From assembly GCA_947630255.1 (NCBI GenBank), contig CANRGU010000033.1, positions 1-11,923 of the forward strand: a DNA stretch of 11,923 nucleotides, written 5' to 3'. The stretch comes from an uncultured Clostridia bacterium. Its GTDB lineage: Bacteria; Bacillota; Clostridia; TANB77; CAG-508. Position numbers and translations under genes: made by a program. Positions 1 through 6,156 of this stretch are shown here, piece by piece. How positions within the stretch are numbered: the first letter of the stretch is position 1; the number at the start of each line of letters is the position of its first letter. The notes beneath the pieces are model-generated. The model did not search any database and was not told where the DNA came from. It saw only the letters and a list, made by a program, of their open reading frames with translations.

Positions 1-507
1 GAAAGAAGACTTTGCTATGTAGGACTTACAAGAGCAGAGGAATATTTATATTTAACATATGCAAGACAAAGAACAATATTTGGATCAACATCTTGCAATA
101 AAGTTTCAAGATTTCTAGAGGAAATACCAAAAGAATTACTAGAAGGATATGAAGAAACAGGCAAAAATACATATAATCAAAAAGAAACAGCATACGACTG
201 GGAATACGGAAATGTAAAAAAATATCAAACTAAAGCATTCAATGATAAATTTTCACCAGCAAAACCTGCATTTGAATTTAGAACTGCAGAAAGTTTCTTA
301 AATTCACTTGGCAAAAGTAAAACAAGTAACGAAGAAGTAGATTTAAGTAAATTTAGAGCGGGAGTAACTGTAAATCATAAAAAATTTGGAGAAGGTGTAA
401 TAAATTCTGTAGAGCAAGAAGGAGATGACTTAAAACTAGATATTAATTTTGAAAAGGTTGGACATAAGAGATTAATGGCAAAATATGCTAATTTAAAAAT
501 TGTTTAA
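1..507 (+). CDS. pcrA: ATP-dependent DNA helicase PcrA/UvrD, C-terminal part (5'-truncated by window)
   Basis: The gene is open from base 1 in frame 1 and ends at TAA 505-507, giving the last 168 residues of a superfamily 1 DNA helicase involved in repair and replication-fork clearance. The first residues, ERRLCYVGLTRAEEYLYLTY, are helicase motif VI, with the arginine that contacts the ATP gamma-phosphate. A variable linker follows. The last 50 or so residues contain VNHKKFGEGVI, then DDLKLDINF and KRLMAKYANLKI, which is the Tudor-like C-terminal domain that binds RNA polymerase in Bacillus PcrA. This tail separates PcrA from Rep and RecB relatives. The N-terminal domains lie outside the window. 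No convincing terminator follows the gene. There are no in-frame CGG codons; two CGG triplets occur out of frame (TAC GGA and GCG GGA). Confidence 0.93.
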   Translation, partial: ERRLCYVGLTRAEEYLYLTYARQRTIFGSTSCNKVSRFLEEIPKELLEGYEETGKNTYNQKETAYDWEYGNVKKYQTKAFNDKFSPAKPAFEFRTAESFLNSLGKSKTSNEEVDLSKFRAGVTVNHKKFGEGVINSVEQEGDDLKLDINFEKVGHKRLMAKYANLKIV

Positions 508-600
508 AAAAATCCATATATTTAAAATAAATTGTATAAATTTGAGAAATATGTAAATAATATACTTGAATAATGTTAGATAGCTGAAAGGATGATAAAA

Positions 601-786
601 ATGGCTACATTAACGCAAGTAGAATTACAAAATTTGAAACACTTAATAGAATCACATGATATTTCTTATCAAAAATTAAACACATATGCCTCACAATGCG
701 TAGATCCGCAGATTAAGCAAATGTTTACAAAAGCTGCACAAGATTCTTTAAATACAAAACAAAAATTATTAACATTTTTGAATTAG
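601..786 (+). CDS. small spore-coat-associated protein (61 aa)
   Basis: The product begins MATLTQVELQNLKHLIESHD and is 61 residues long, mostly helical, without a signal peptide or membrane segment. It resembles the small proteins encoded directly before CotF-like coat genes in many Clostridia, with a pattern of TQxELxNLxHLIxxH, then TYAxQCxDPQIKxMF and a NTKQKLLTFL tail. An upstream in-frame ATG at 592 is less likely as start, because it abuts the AAAGG ribosome site at 587-591, whereas ATG 601 sits 9 bases beyond it. The next gene begins 11 bases after the stop with its own AGGAGG, so the two are probably co-transcribed. Its role is inferred from family resemblance and neighbour: a component or helper of the spore coat. 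I see no clear sigma-A promoter upstream. A sporulation sigma factor may be used, but I could not assign one. Confidence 0.75.
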   Translation: MATLTQVELQNLKHLIESHDISYQKLNTYASQCVDPQIKQMFTKAAQDSLNTKQKLLTFLN

Positions 787-797
787 GAGGATGAAGA

Positions 798-1044
798 ATG
801 GAAGAAAAATATATGGTAAACGATATTTTAGAAAATGTTAAATCCACTCTTTTAACATATCAAGGGGCTATATCAGAAACAGAAAACATGCGGACTTAGG
901 CAAGCAATACAACAAATAAGGGATAACGATGAATCTTTTCAATATGAACTATTTAAAGTAGCACAAGCAAAAGGATACTATACGCAAGAAGCAGAAGCAA
1001 CACAAAAGGAAATTGATAAAATCAAAAATGAAGTTGCAAATTAA
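798..1044 (+). CDS. CotF-like spore coat protein, expressed through a +1 frameshift at CGG-A
   Basis: A strong ribosome site (AGGAGG, 785-790 region) precedes ATG 798. The zero frame reads MEEKYMVNDILENVKSTLLT and on to ENM at codon 31. It then meets CGG (891-893), ACT and a TAG stop (897-899), giving only 33 residues. If C891 is skipped, reading continues as GGA CTT AGG CAA to TAA 1042-1044, with LRQAIQQIRDNDESFQYELF and FKVAQAKGYY. This is the classic second half of the clostridial Coat F family (two long helices, a ferritin-like arrangement). The joined protein is 81 residues, normal for these short coat proteins. Both halves are undamaged and match the family, so one extra base is the only lesion. 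The same CGG-A break occurs in mecA and tsaB in this window. The alternative is an ordinary frameshift mutation in a dispensable coat gene. Confidence 0.85.
891..894 (+). other. CGG-A +1 frameshift site in the coat gene
   Basis: The zero-frame codon 32 is CGG followed by A. Skipping the C gives GGA (Gly, 892-894) and joins the two coding halves (ENM-G-LRQ). The zero frame stops two codons later at TAG 897-899. The preceding codon, ATG, would re-pair with TGC after a +1 slip, which is poor, so slippage in the P site is not supported. Confidence 0.75.
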
Positions 1045-1060
1045 ATGTCGAAATTTTGGG

Positions 1061-1105
1061 AATTAGAGATTATAAATTACTTAATATTTGGTCTCTAATT
1101 TTTTT
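1061..1105 (+). terminator. intrinsic terminator after the coat genes
   Basis: AATTAGAGA (1061-1069) pairs perfectly with TCTCTAATT (1092-1100) across a 22-base AT-rich loop, and a T run continues to 1105. It lies 17 bases past the coat gene stop and ends the coat unit. Confidence 0.75.
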
Positions 1106-1252
1106 AAATTCAACTAAAAATGCCTTACGGAAGCAATAAAAACAAGAATATTATGCATTACGAAATAGGGAGTAAAAAAGAGAAAAAAAGAGTAAATATG
1201 AGTAAACGGGAGTATCTAAAATCATAAAACAATATATCAGAGATAATAAAAA
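1106..1252. other. intergenic region with phased GAGTA repeats
   Basis: There is no coding signal here. Four GAGTA copies start at 1170, 1190, 1200 and 1210, three of them extended to GAGTAAA. Their spacing is in multiples of 10 bases, so they lie on one face of the helix, upstream of the promoter at 1253-1281. They may be a regulator-binding array or simply low-complexity A/G-rich sequence. Confidence 0.35.
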
Positions 1253-1281
1253 TTGCCAAAAAATATAAAATAAGGTAAAAT
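1253..1281 (+). promoter_or_regulatory. sigma-A type promoter of the M23 peptidase gene
   Basis: TTGCCA (1253-1258), a 17-base spacer and TAAAAT (1276-1281). The predicted transcription start falls at about 1288, practically on the GTG at 1289. Confidence 0.6.
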
Positions 1282-1288
1282 AGAAAAC

Positions 1289-2314
1289 GTGTTAGAAAGA
1301 AAAAAGATAGGAGTGTTAATTATTTTAAAGAGTATAAAGAATATATTTATTCATGTTAGAAGTTCAATAAAATTTATATTTTTATTAGTAATAGCAACTG
1401 TAATTATAGCAGGAATAATATCATTAGTATATAGACCTATGTATAGTGTAACTCTAGATGGTGAATTTATAGGGTATACAACAAATAAAACAAAATTACA
1501 AAAAAGAATAAATGAATATCTTGAGGGAGAAGGACAAAATGTTGCATTTATAGATGTAAAGAGCTTACCAGAATATTCATTATGCTTACTAAAGAAAGAA
1601 AATCAAACTAATGATGACGAAATATTTGAAAAGGTAAAAAATTCAGGAACGACATATTACGAATATTATGCAATACTTGAAAAATCAGAAGAAAAGTATT
1701 ATGTTTCTACAAAAGAAGAAGCTGAAAAGATAATTAATCAATTAAAAGAGAAAAAAAGTAGAAATATAGATGACCTAGGGTATACAAAACTTCATTCAAC
1801 AGAACTAAAAGAATTTAAAGATACAGATTCAGTAGTAACAGCATTATATGAGAAACCAAAAGTAGTAGTTGCATCAGCATATTCAACATATTCTGGACAA
1901 AGAATAGTAAGCAATGCTACACCATCGGCTCAAGTATTGGGAATAGGATTAATAAAACCAGTATCTGGAATAATAACATCTAGATTTGGAGTAAGAAGCA
2001 GTGGAAATCATAAAGGTTTAGATATAGCAACATCAACAGGAACAACAGTTGCAGCATCAGCAGGCGGAACAGTTGTATTTTCTGGATGGGATTCTTATGG
2101 ATTAGGAAATTGCGTAAAAATATCACACGGAAACGGTGTAGAAACAGTATATGGACACTGTAGTAAATTATATGTAACTGTAGGTCAAACAGTTTCACAG
2201 GGAGAAGCAATTGCAGCTGTAGGATCAACAGGAAACTCAACAGGACCACACTTACACTTAGAAATAAGAGTAAATGGCGTTGCACAAAACCCACAATTAT
2301 ATTTATATAAGTAA
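1289..2314 (+). CDS. membrane-anchored M23 family metallopeptidase (LytM type)
   Basis: A predicted peptidoglycan endopeptidase of 341 residues, acting outside the membrane on peptide cross-links. An N-terminal membrane segment (about residues 27-48) follows a basic cytoplasmic stretch. An extracytoplasmic region of roughly 170 residues carries no domain I can name. The M23 domain fills the last 110 residues or so. The zinc ligands are visible as H241 and D245 (HKGLD) and H323 (GPHLHLE), and the catalytic histidines as H290 (YGHC) and H321, so the enzyme looks active. The start is uncertain. GTG 1289 opens the frame but has no ribosome site and coincides with the predicted transcription start. 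An AGGAG at 1309-1313 would instead serve an ATT at 1322 (330 residues). Either start keeps the membrane segment. The gene is followed by a strong terminator. Some SpoIIQ-like proteins share this layout, but no sporulation role can be shown from sequence. Confidence 0.88.
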   Translation: MLERKKIGVLIILKSIKNIFIHVRSSIKFIFLLVIATVIIAGIISLVYRPMYSVTLDGEFIGYTTNKTKLQKRINEYLEGEGQNVAFIDVKSLPEYSLCLLKKENQTNDDEIFEKVKNSGTTYYEYYAILEKSEEKYYVSTKEEAEKIINQLKEKKSRNIDDLGYTKLHSTELKEFKDTDSVVTALYEKPKVVVASAYSTYSGQRIVSNATPSAQVLGIGLIKPVSGIITSRFGVRSSGNHKGLDIATSTGTTVAASAGGTVVFSGWDSYGLGNCVKISHGNGVETVYGHCSKLYVTVGQTVSQGEAIAAVGSTGNSTGPHLHLEIRVNGVAQNPQLYLYK

Positions 2315-2332
2315 ATTAATAAAATAAAAAAC

Positions 2333-2371
2333 AAACCAAAAGGAACAAAATCTTTTTGGTTTATTTTTTTA
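2333..2371. terminator. bidirectional intrinsic terminator between the M23 gene and mecA
   Basis: An 11-bp stem, 2333-2343 with 2352-2362 (AAACCAAAAGG against CTTTTTGGTTT, one G-T pair), with an 8-base loop and T-rich sequence on both sides. It serves the rightward M23 gene and the leftward mecA. Confidence 0.85.
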
Positions 2372-2380
2372 GTTACATTT

Positions 2381-3002
2381 TTATTTATTATTAAAATGTT
2401 TTACACAATTATTAATTGCATTTGTTTTAAAAATTATATTGCCATATTCTATAAGCTTGCGCTCAAATAAATCTGAATTAGTAATATGCGTTCCAAATTC
2501 AACAATTGAACAATGAATTAATTTAAAAGTAGTAAAATTTATATTGCTTATATTAATACATAAATAATATTTTGAGTTATAGCTATAAAGAGTAGAATTT
2601 TTTAATTTAAGATATGTACTATTATTTACAGATTTTTTCAAATAATTGCAAAATTCTAGGTAATTTTCAAAATTATTAAACATATATATGGCTACAGTAT
2701 TTTTTTGATTTATACTTTTTCTTTTAACTTTTACTTTTTTTGTTTGTTCTTTTTCAGGAACAATACGAGTTACAGTTAAGATAAACTTTCCGTTCGGGAA
2801 CAGCTAAAGCTTCTATCATCAATTTATAATCTTTAGTTTCAAATCCAATTTCTTTTTCAGCTTTATCTAGCATATCGTAAAATACATCTTGAGATTCGAT
2901 AGAATTTGACATGAATGAGTGTAAATCTATATTCTTTTCTTTTAAATCCTCTAAATTCAATGTGATTCTAATTTTATTTTCACTTAACTTTTCAATTTGC
3001 AA
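2381..3002 (-). CDS. mecA: MecA adaptor protein for ClpC, expressed through a +1 frameshift at CGG-A
   Basis: MecA delivers substrates to the ClpCP protease and controls competence and sporulation factors in Bacilli. The start is TTG at 3002, chosen because GGAGG lies 8 bases before it and the product then begins MQIEKLSENKIRITLNLEDL, the canonical MecA N-terminus. The N domain runs through DMLDKAEKEIGF and YKLMIEALAVPE (residue 70). The zero frame then meets CGG (plus-strand 2792-2790) and ends at a TGA 12 codons later. Skipping the C gives GGA AAG TTT ATC, continuing as GKFILTVTRIVPEK. A basic linker follows, then the MecA C domain (FNNFENYLEFCNYLKK, then STLYSYNSKYYLCI, then ERKLIEYG and NAINNCVKHF), stopping at TAA 2383-2381. 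The joined protein is 206 residues, normal for MecA. Both halves keep the family pattern, so only one base is out of place. The gene is divergent from the DUF4321 operon and convergent with the M23 gene. Confidence 0.87.
2789..2792 (-). other. CGG-A +1 frameshift site in mecA
   Basis: On the minus strand, zero-frame codon 71 is CGG followed by A. Skipping its C leaves GGA (Gly), and the reading frame then runs to the normal MecA end. Flanking codons are GAA before and AAG TTT after. A +1 slip of the preceding GAA would put its tRNA on AAC, which does not pair well. Confidence 0.78.
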
Positions 3003-3036
3003 TTTAAATACCTCCAATTGTATTATGTATAAATAT

Positions 3037-3065
3037 ATTATAGCATTAATGTTATTATTTTTAAA
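3037..3065 (-). promoter_or_regulatory. mecA: promoter of mecA
   Basis: Read on the minus strand: TTTAAA (3065-3060), a 17-base spacer, and TATAAT (3042-3037) preceded by TGC, an extended -10 element. The leader to the TTG start would be about 28 bases. Confidence 0.6.
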
Positions 3066-3137
3066 TAGCAAAAATATGGAAATTTACTATATTATATTTA
3101 AAAACATTCAAAATGTTTAAGGTTTTTAGCAAATTAC

Positions 3138-3166
3138 TTGAAAAATAAGCAAAGAAAAGATATAAT
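3138..3166 (+). promoter_or_regulatory. sigma-A promoter of the DUF4321-radC-mreBC cluster
   Basis: TTGAAA (3138-3143), a 17-base spacer and a perfect TATAAT (3161-3166), 31 bases before the DUF4321 start. Confidence 0.8.
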
Positions 3167-3197
3167 ATATCCGTACTAAACAATAGGAGGAATAAAT

Positions 3198-3455
3198 ATG
3201 GCAACAAAAGAAAAAAATATATGGATATTATTAGTATTTCTATTATCAGGATTAGTAATAGGAGGTCTACTTGGAGAACTAGCATCAAAAGTAGACTGGC
3301 TATGGTGGTTATCATATGGAGAAAAATTTGGGTTATCTAACCCTATAGAATTAGATTTAAGTGTTATTACAATAACATTTGGATTAATGTTTAAAATAAA
3401 TATAGCTAGTATAATAGGAATGGCACTTGCAATATTTATTTATAGAAAAATATGA
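3198..3455 (+). CDS. DUF4321 family small membrane protein
   Basis: An 85-residue protein with two predicted membrane helices (about residues 8-27 and 64-82). Between them lie an aromatic stretch (WLWWL) and the segment YGEKFGLSNPIELDLSVITI. The pattern (NIWILLVFLLSGLVIGGLLG at the start, then LSVITITFG and FKINIASIIGMALAIFIYR) is that of DUF4321, a family known from Clostridia and commonly encoded next to radC and mreB, as here. Its function is unknown. The start is firm: AGGAGG lies 7 bases before ATG 3198, just below a consensus promoter. The location before mreBC hints at a link with the cell envelope, but this is inference from neighbourhood only. Confidence 0.85.
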   Translation: MATKEKNIWILLVFLLSGLVIGGLLGELASKVDWLWWLSYGEKFGLSNPIELDLSVITITFGLMFKINIASIIGMALAIFIYRKI

Positions 3456-3483
3456 GGTAACTATTGCATTTAAAGTAAAAAGT

Positions 3484-3514
3484 ACAAAATTTACTTTGTA
3501 AATTTTGTGGGGGG
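3484..3514 (+). other. perfect hairpin followed by a run of six G, between DUF4321 gene and radC
   Basis: ACAAAATTTAC (3484-3494) and GTAAATTTTGT (3498-3508) form an 11-bp stem with a TTT loop, followed at once by GGGGGG (3509-3514) and, after TAA, a T-rich stretch. Without a U tract directly after the stem it is not a standard terminator. It may be a weak attenuator or an mRNA processing or stability element before radC. Confidence 0.45.
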
Positions 3515-3542
3515 TAATTTTATTTTTGAAAGGATATGAATT

Positions 3543-4247
3543 ATGAAATTAAAAATGAAGGAACTCCCAATATCAGAAAGACCATATGAAAAGTTAGAAT
3601 TATATGGACCAGAAATGTTATCGAATAGCGAACTTTTGGCAATAATAATTAAGAGTGGAACAAAGGAAGAAAATTCGGTATCAGTTGCACAAAAAGTTTT
3701 AAACTTAAACAATGAAAGTAACAAAGAAAATTTAAAATTTTTGTGTGAAACTTCAATAGAAGAGTTTATGAAAATAAAAGGTATAGGAAAAATAAAAGCT
3801 ATACAACTAAAAGCTATTGGAGAATTAACCAAAAGAATATCAAAACCAATAAACGAAAATAAAATAAAAATCAAAAGCACAAAAGATGTAGCAGATCTTA
3901 TGATGCCAGAATTAAGATATGAAAAAAGGGAAATAGCTAAAGTAATTATTCTTAACAATAAAAATGTAGTTGTAAGAATAATGAATATATCCTTTGGAGG
4001 AACAAATTTCGCAAGCATTGCCCCAAAAGAGGTTCTTGCAGAAGCAGTAAAAACTGGATCACCAAAGATAATACTTGTTCATAATCATCCGAGTGGTGAT
4101 GCAACACCTAGTAAAGAAGATTACAGAATTACAGATAGAATTTACGAATGTGCAGACATAATGGGAATTGAACTTTTAGATCATGTTGTAATAGGTGATG
4201 GAACATATGAAAGTATTTTAATGGGAAAGGAAAAGAGAGTAAAATGA
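3543..4247 (+). CDS. radC: RadC family JAMM/MPN domain protein
   Basis: 234 residues, normal for the RadC (UPF0758) family. The N-terminal part starts MKELPISERPYEKLELYGPE and LSNSELLAIIIKSGT, the usual family opening, followed by a helix-hairpin-helix segment (about residues 75-95, KIKGIGKIKAIQLKA). The C-terminal JAMM metal site is complete: H180 and H182 (HNHPSGD), S190 and D193 (SKEDYRIT). Despite the name, a role in DNA repair has been questioned and the biochemical activity is unsettled; the motif suggests a metal-dependent hydrolase. ATG 3543 is preceded by AAAGG with 9 bases spacing. The stop overlaps the mreB start (ATGA), so the two genes are translationally coupled, a common clostridial arrangement. 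Confidence 0.93.
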   Translation: MKLKMKELPISERPYEKLELYGPEMLSNSELLAIIIKSGTKEENSVSVAQKVLNLNNESNKENLKFLCETSIEEFMKIKGIGKIKAIQLKAIGELTKRISKPINENKIKIKSTKDVADLMMPELRYEKREIAKVIILNNKNVVVRIMNISFGGTNFASIAPKEVLAEAVKTGSPKIILVHNHPSGDATPSKEDYRITDRIYECADIMGIELLDHVVIGDGTYESILMGKEKRVK

Positions 4248-5275
4248 ATTTATTTAGCTTGAAATCAAAAGACATAGGAATAGACTTGGGAACAGCAAAC
4301 ACATTAGTAACACTAAAAGGAAAGGGAGTTATATTAAAAGAACCATCTGTAGTAGCAATAGATAGAAGAACAGGTAATATTTTGGCAACAGGGCATGAGG
4401 CAAAAGAAATGCTTGGTAGAACTCCAGAAGCAATAAAAGCAGTAAGACCATTAAAAGATGGAGTAATTGCAGATTTTACAGCAACACAATTAATGCTTAA
4501 AAATATTGTTACAAAAGTATGCCAAAGATATAATGCAGGAAAACCAAGAGTAGTAGTAGGAGTTCCATCTGGAATTACAGAAGTTGAAGAAAGAGCTGTA
4601 GAAGAATCTGTAATAAGAGCAGGAGCAAAAGAAGTGTATTTAATAGAAGAACCTATGGCTGCAGCAATTGGAGCAAATTTAGATGTTGCAGAACCAGCAG
4701 GAAATATAATAGTAGATATCGGGGGAGGAACAACTGAAGTTGCTGTTATTTCATTAGGTGGCGTAGTAGTAAGCCATTCATTAAGAATAGCAGGAGATGA
4801 ACTTGATGAAGATATAGTTGATTATGTAAAAAAAGAAATGGGACTAGCAATTGGAGAGACAACAGCAGAAGAAATAAAAATAGAAATAGGTTGTGCAACT
4901 CCACTTGTAACAGAAAAGAGTATGGAGATAAGAGGAAGAGATTTGACGAATGGACTTCCAAGAAACGTTATTATAACATCTAGCCAAGTAGAAGAGGCAA
5001 TGAGAAATTCAATAAATGAAATTGTAGAAATAGTAAAAACTACTTTAGAAAAAACTCCACCAGAACTTGCATCAGATATAGTAGAAAAAGGCATAGTTTT
5101 AGCAGGGGGAGGAGCCTTAATTAAGAATTTAGACAAGCTATTAAGTCAAAAAACTGGAATGCCTGTTTATATAGCAGAAAATCCTTTAGAATGTGTAGTA
5201 AACGGAACAGGAAAAACATTAGAAGATTTAGAGAGATTAAAAACTGTGTTAATAAATGCAAGAAAACGAAGATAA
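4244..5275 (+). CDS. mreB: rod shape-determining protein MreB
   Basis: Bacterial actin that polymerises under the membrane and guides lateral wall synthesis. The 343-residue product has all actin-fold nucleotide motifs: phosphate-1 IGIDLGTANTLV (about 11-22), VGVPSGITEVEERAV, the IEEPMAAAIGANL connect segment, phosphate-2 D158-IGGGTTEVAV, and the adenosine motif AGGG (287-290). A short hydrophobic/basic N-terminus (MNLFSLKSKD) fits membrane attachment. Start ATG 4244 overlaps the radC stop by 4 bases. mreC follows after 24 bases. Length and sequence are typical; nothing is missing. It could be one of several MreB/Mbl paralogues in the genome, but the radC-mreB-mreC order supports mreB. Confidence 0.96.
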   Translation: MNLFSLKSKDIGIDLGTANTLVTLKGKGVILKEPSVVAIDRRTGNILATGHEAKEMLGRTPEAIKAVRPLKDGVIADFTATQLMLKNIVTKVCQRYNAGKPRVVVGVPSGITEVEERAVEESVIRAGAKEVYLIEEPMAAAIGANLDVAEPAGNIIVDIGGGTTEVAVISLGGVVVSHSLRIAGDELDEDIVDYVKKEMGLAIGETTAEEIKIEIGCATPLVTEKSMEIRGRDLTNGLPRNVIITSSQVEEAMRNSINEIVEIVKTTLEKTPPELASDIVEKGIVLAGGGALIKNLDKLLSQKTGMPVYIAENPLECVVNGTGKTLEDLERLKTVLINARKRR

Positions 5276-5299
5276 TACATTAGAAAGGATGCTAAAATA

Positions 5300-6115
5300 G
5301 TGTATAAAAATAAAAAAACAGGTATTATAGGGATTATAATTTCTATAATAGTATTAATTATATTAGTATTGCTTACAAATGTAAAACCCAGTAGTATTGC
5401 AAATTTAGAAAATGTATTTGGTAAATTAGTAATGCCAATTCAAAACGGATTAACATATCTAAAAAATAAAATTGCCGGAAATAGTGTATTTTTTGAAGAT
5501 ATAAACAACCTAAAATTTGAAAATCAAGAGCTTAGAGAAAAAAATAAGCAATTAGAAGAAGATTTACGAGAACTAGAAATAATAAAAGCAGAAAATGCAA
5601 CTTTAAGAAGCTATAATAATATGAGTGAAAAATATACACAATATAAAACAGTACCAGCATATATAATTAACAAAGATATAAGCAACTTAAGTGATACAAT
5701 GGTTATAAATATAGGTAGTGACAATGGCGTAAAAGAAAATATGCCAGTAATAACCACAGAAGGATTAGTAGGATATATAATATCAACTACTAACAATACT
5801 TCAAAAGTACAGCCAATTATAGACCCGGCTACTAGTGTAAGTGCAGCAATAAGCACATCTAGGGATGGCGTAATAGCAAAAGGTATACTTGGAAGCAATA
5901 ACACTTTAAAATTAATGTATATTCCAACAGATGCAGATTTAGTATTGGGAGATACAATAGAAACTTCTGGAATTGGAGGAATATATCCTAAAGGGATATT
6001 AGTTGGAAAAATATCACAAATAATCGAAGCTAAAAACATTACAGATAGATATGCAATAGTAGAAACTGCAGTAAATTTTTCAAAATTAGAAACAGTGCTT
6101 GTTATAACAGAATAA
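5300..6115 (+). CDS. mreC: rod shape-determining protein MreC
   Basis: A 271-residue bitopic membrane protein that links cytoplasmic MreB to the wall-synthesis enzymes outside. One N-terminal membrane helix (about residues 8-27) is followed by a coiled coil (about 66-105, rich in E, N, K and L heptads such as LKFENQELREKNKQLEEDL). The C-terminal beta-domain follows, with the MreC landmarks INIGSDNGVKENMPVI, GLVGYI, PIIDPATSVSAAI and GIGGIYPKGILVGKI. The start is GTG 5300, about 10 bases after AAAGGA; no ATG fits. mreD, which usually follows mreC, is absent; purB comes next instead. Confidence 0.94.
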   Translation: MYKNKKTGIIGIIISIIVLIILVLLTNVKPSSIANLENVFGKLVMPIQNGLTYLKNKIAGNSVFFEDINNLKFENQELREKNKQLEEDLRELEIIKAENATLRSYNNMSEKYTQYKTVPAYIINKDISNLSDTMVINIGSDNGVKENMPVITTEGLVGYIISTTNNTSKVQPIIDPATSVSAAISTSRDGVIAKGILGSNNTLKLMYIPTDADLVLGDTIETSGIGGIYPKGILVGKISQIIEAKNITDRYAIVETAVNFSKLETVLVITE

Positions 6116-6156
6116 TAAAATAAATTATCTAATCAAAGAAAGGAATGAAATTAAAA

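Noticed and set aside
542..566. TTGAGA and TATACT upstream of the small coat genes as a sigma-A promoter
   Set aside because: The spacer is only 13 bases; a sporulation sigma factor is more likely, but I could not fit a consensus.
891..894. P-site slippage of the preceding tRNA (prfB type) as the mechanism
   Set aside because: A +1 slip would move tRNAs from ATG to TGC, GAA to AAC and CCT to CTC; none re-pairs well, and the preceding codons share nothing.
1046..1052. TGTCGAA, an exact match to the Spo0A box core
   Set aside because: A 7-base match of this composition is expected about once by chance in a window this size, and it lies just after the coat gene stop before a terminator, not at a promoter.
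1198..1230. Short frame ATG AGT AAA CGG GAG ending at TAA, containing an in-frame CGG
   Set aside because: Only nine codons, no ribosome site, and in either frame it ends within a few codons; it is intergenic sequence, so it does not count against the CGG pattern.
1980..2294. Long reverse-strand open frames opposite the M23 gene, mreB, mreC and purB
   Set aside because: They are shadows of strong forward genes, have low-complexity Leu/Ser/Phe-rich translations and lack ribosome sites.
3061..3315. Reverse-strand hydrophobic frame over the DUF4321 gene
   Set aside because: It lies antisense to a well-supported gene with promoter and ribosome site; its Leu/Ile content is a product of base composition.
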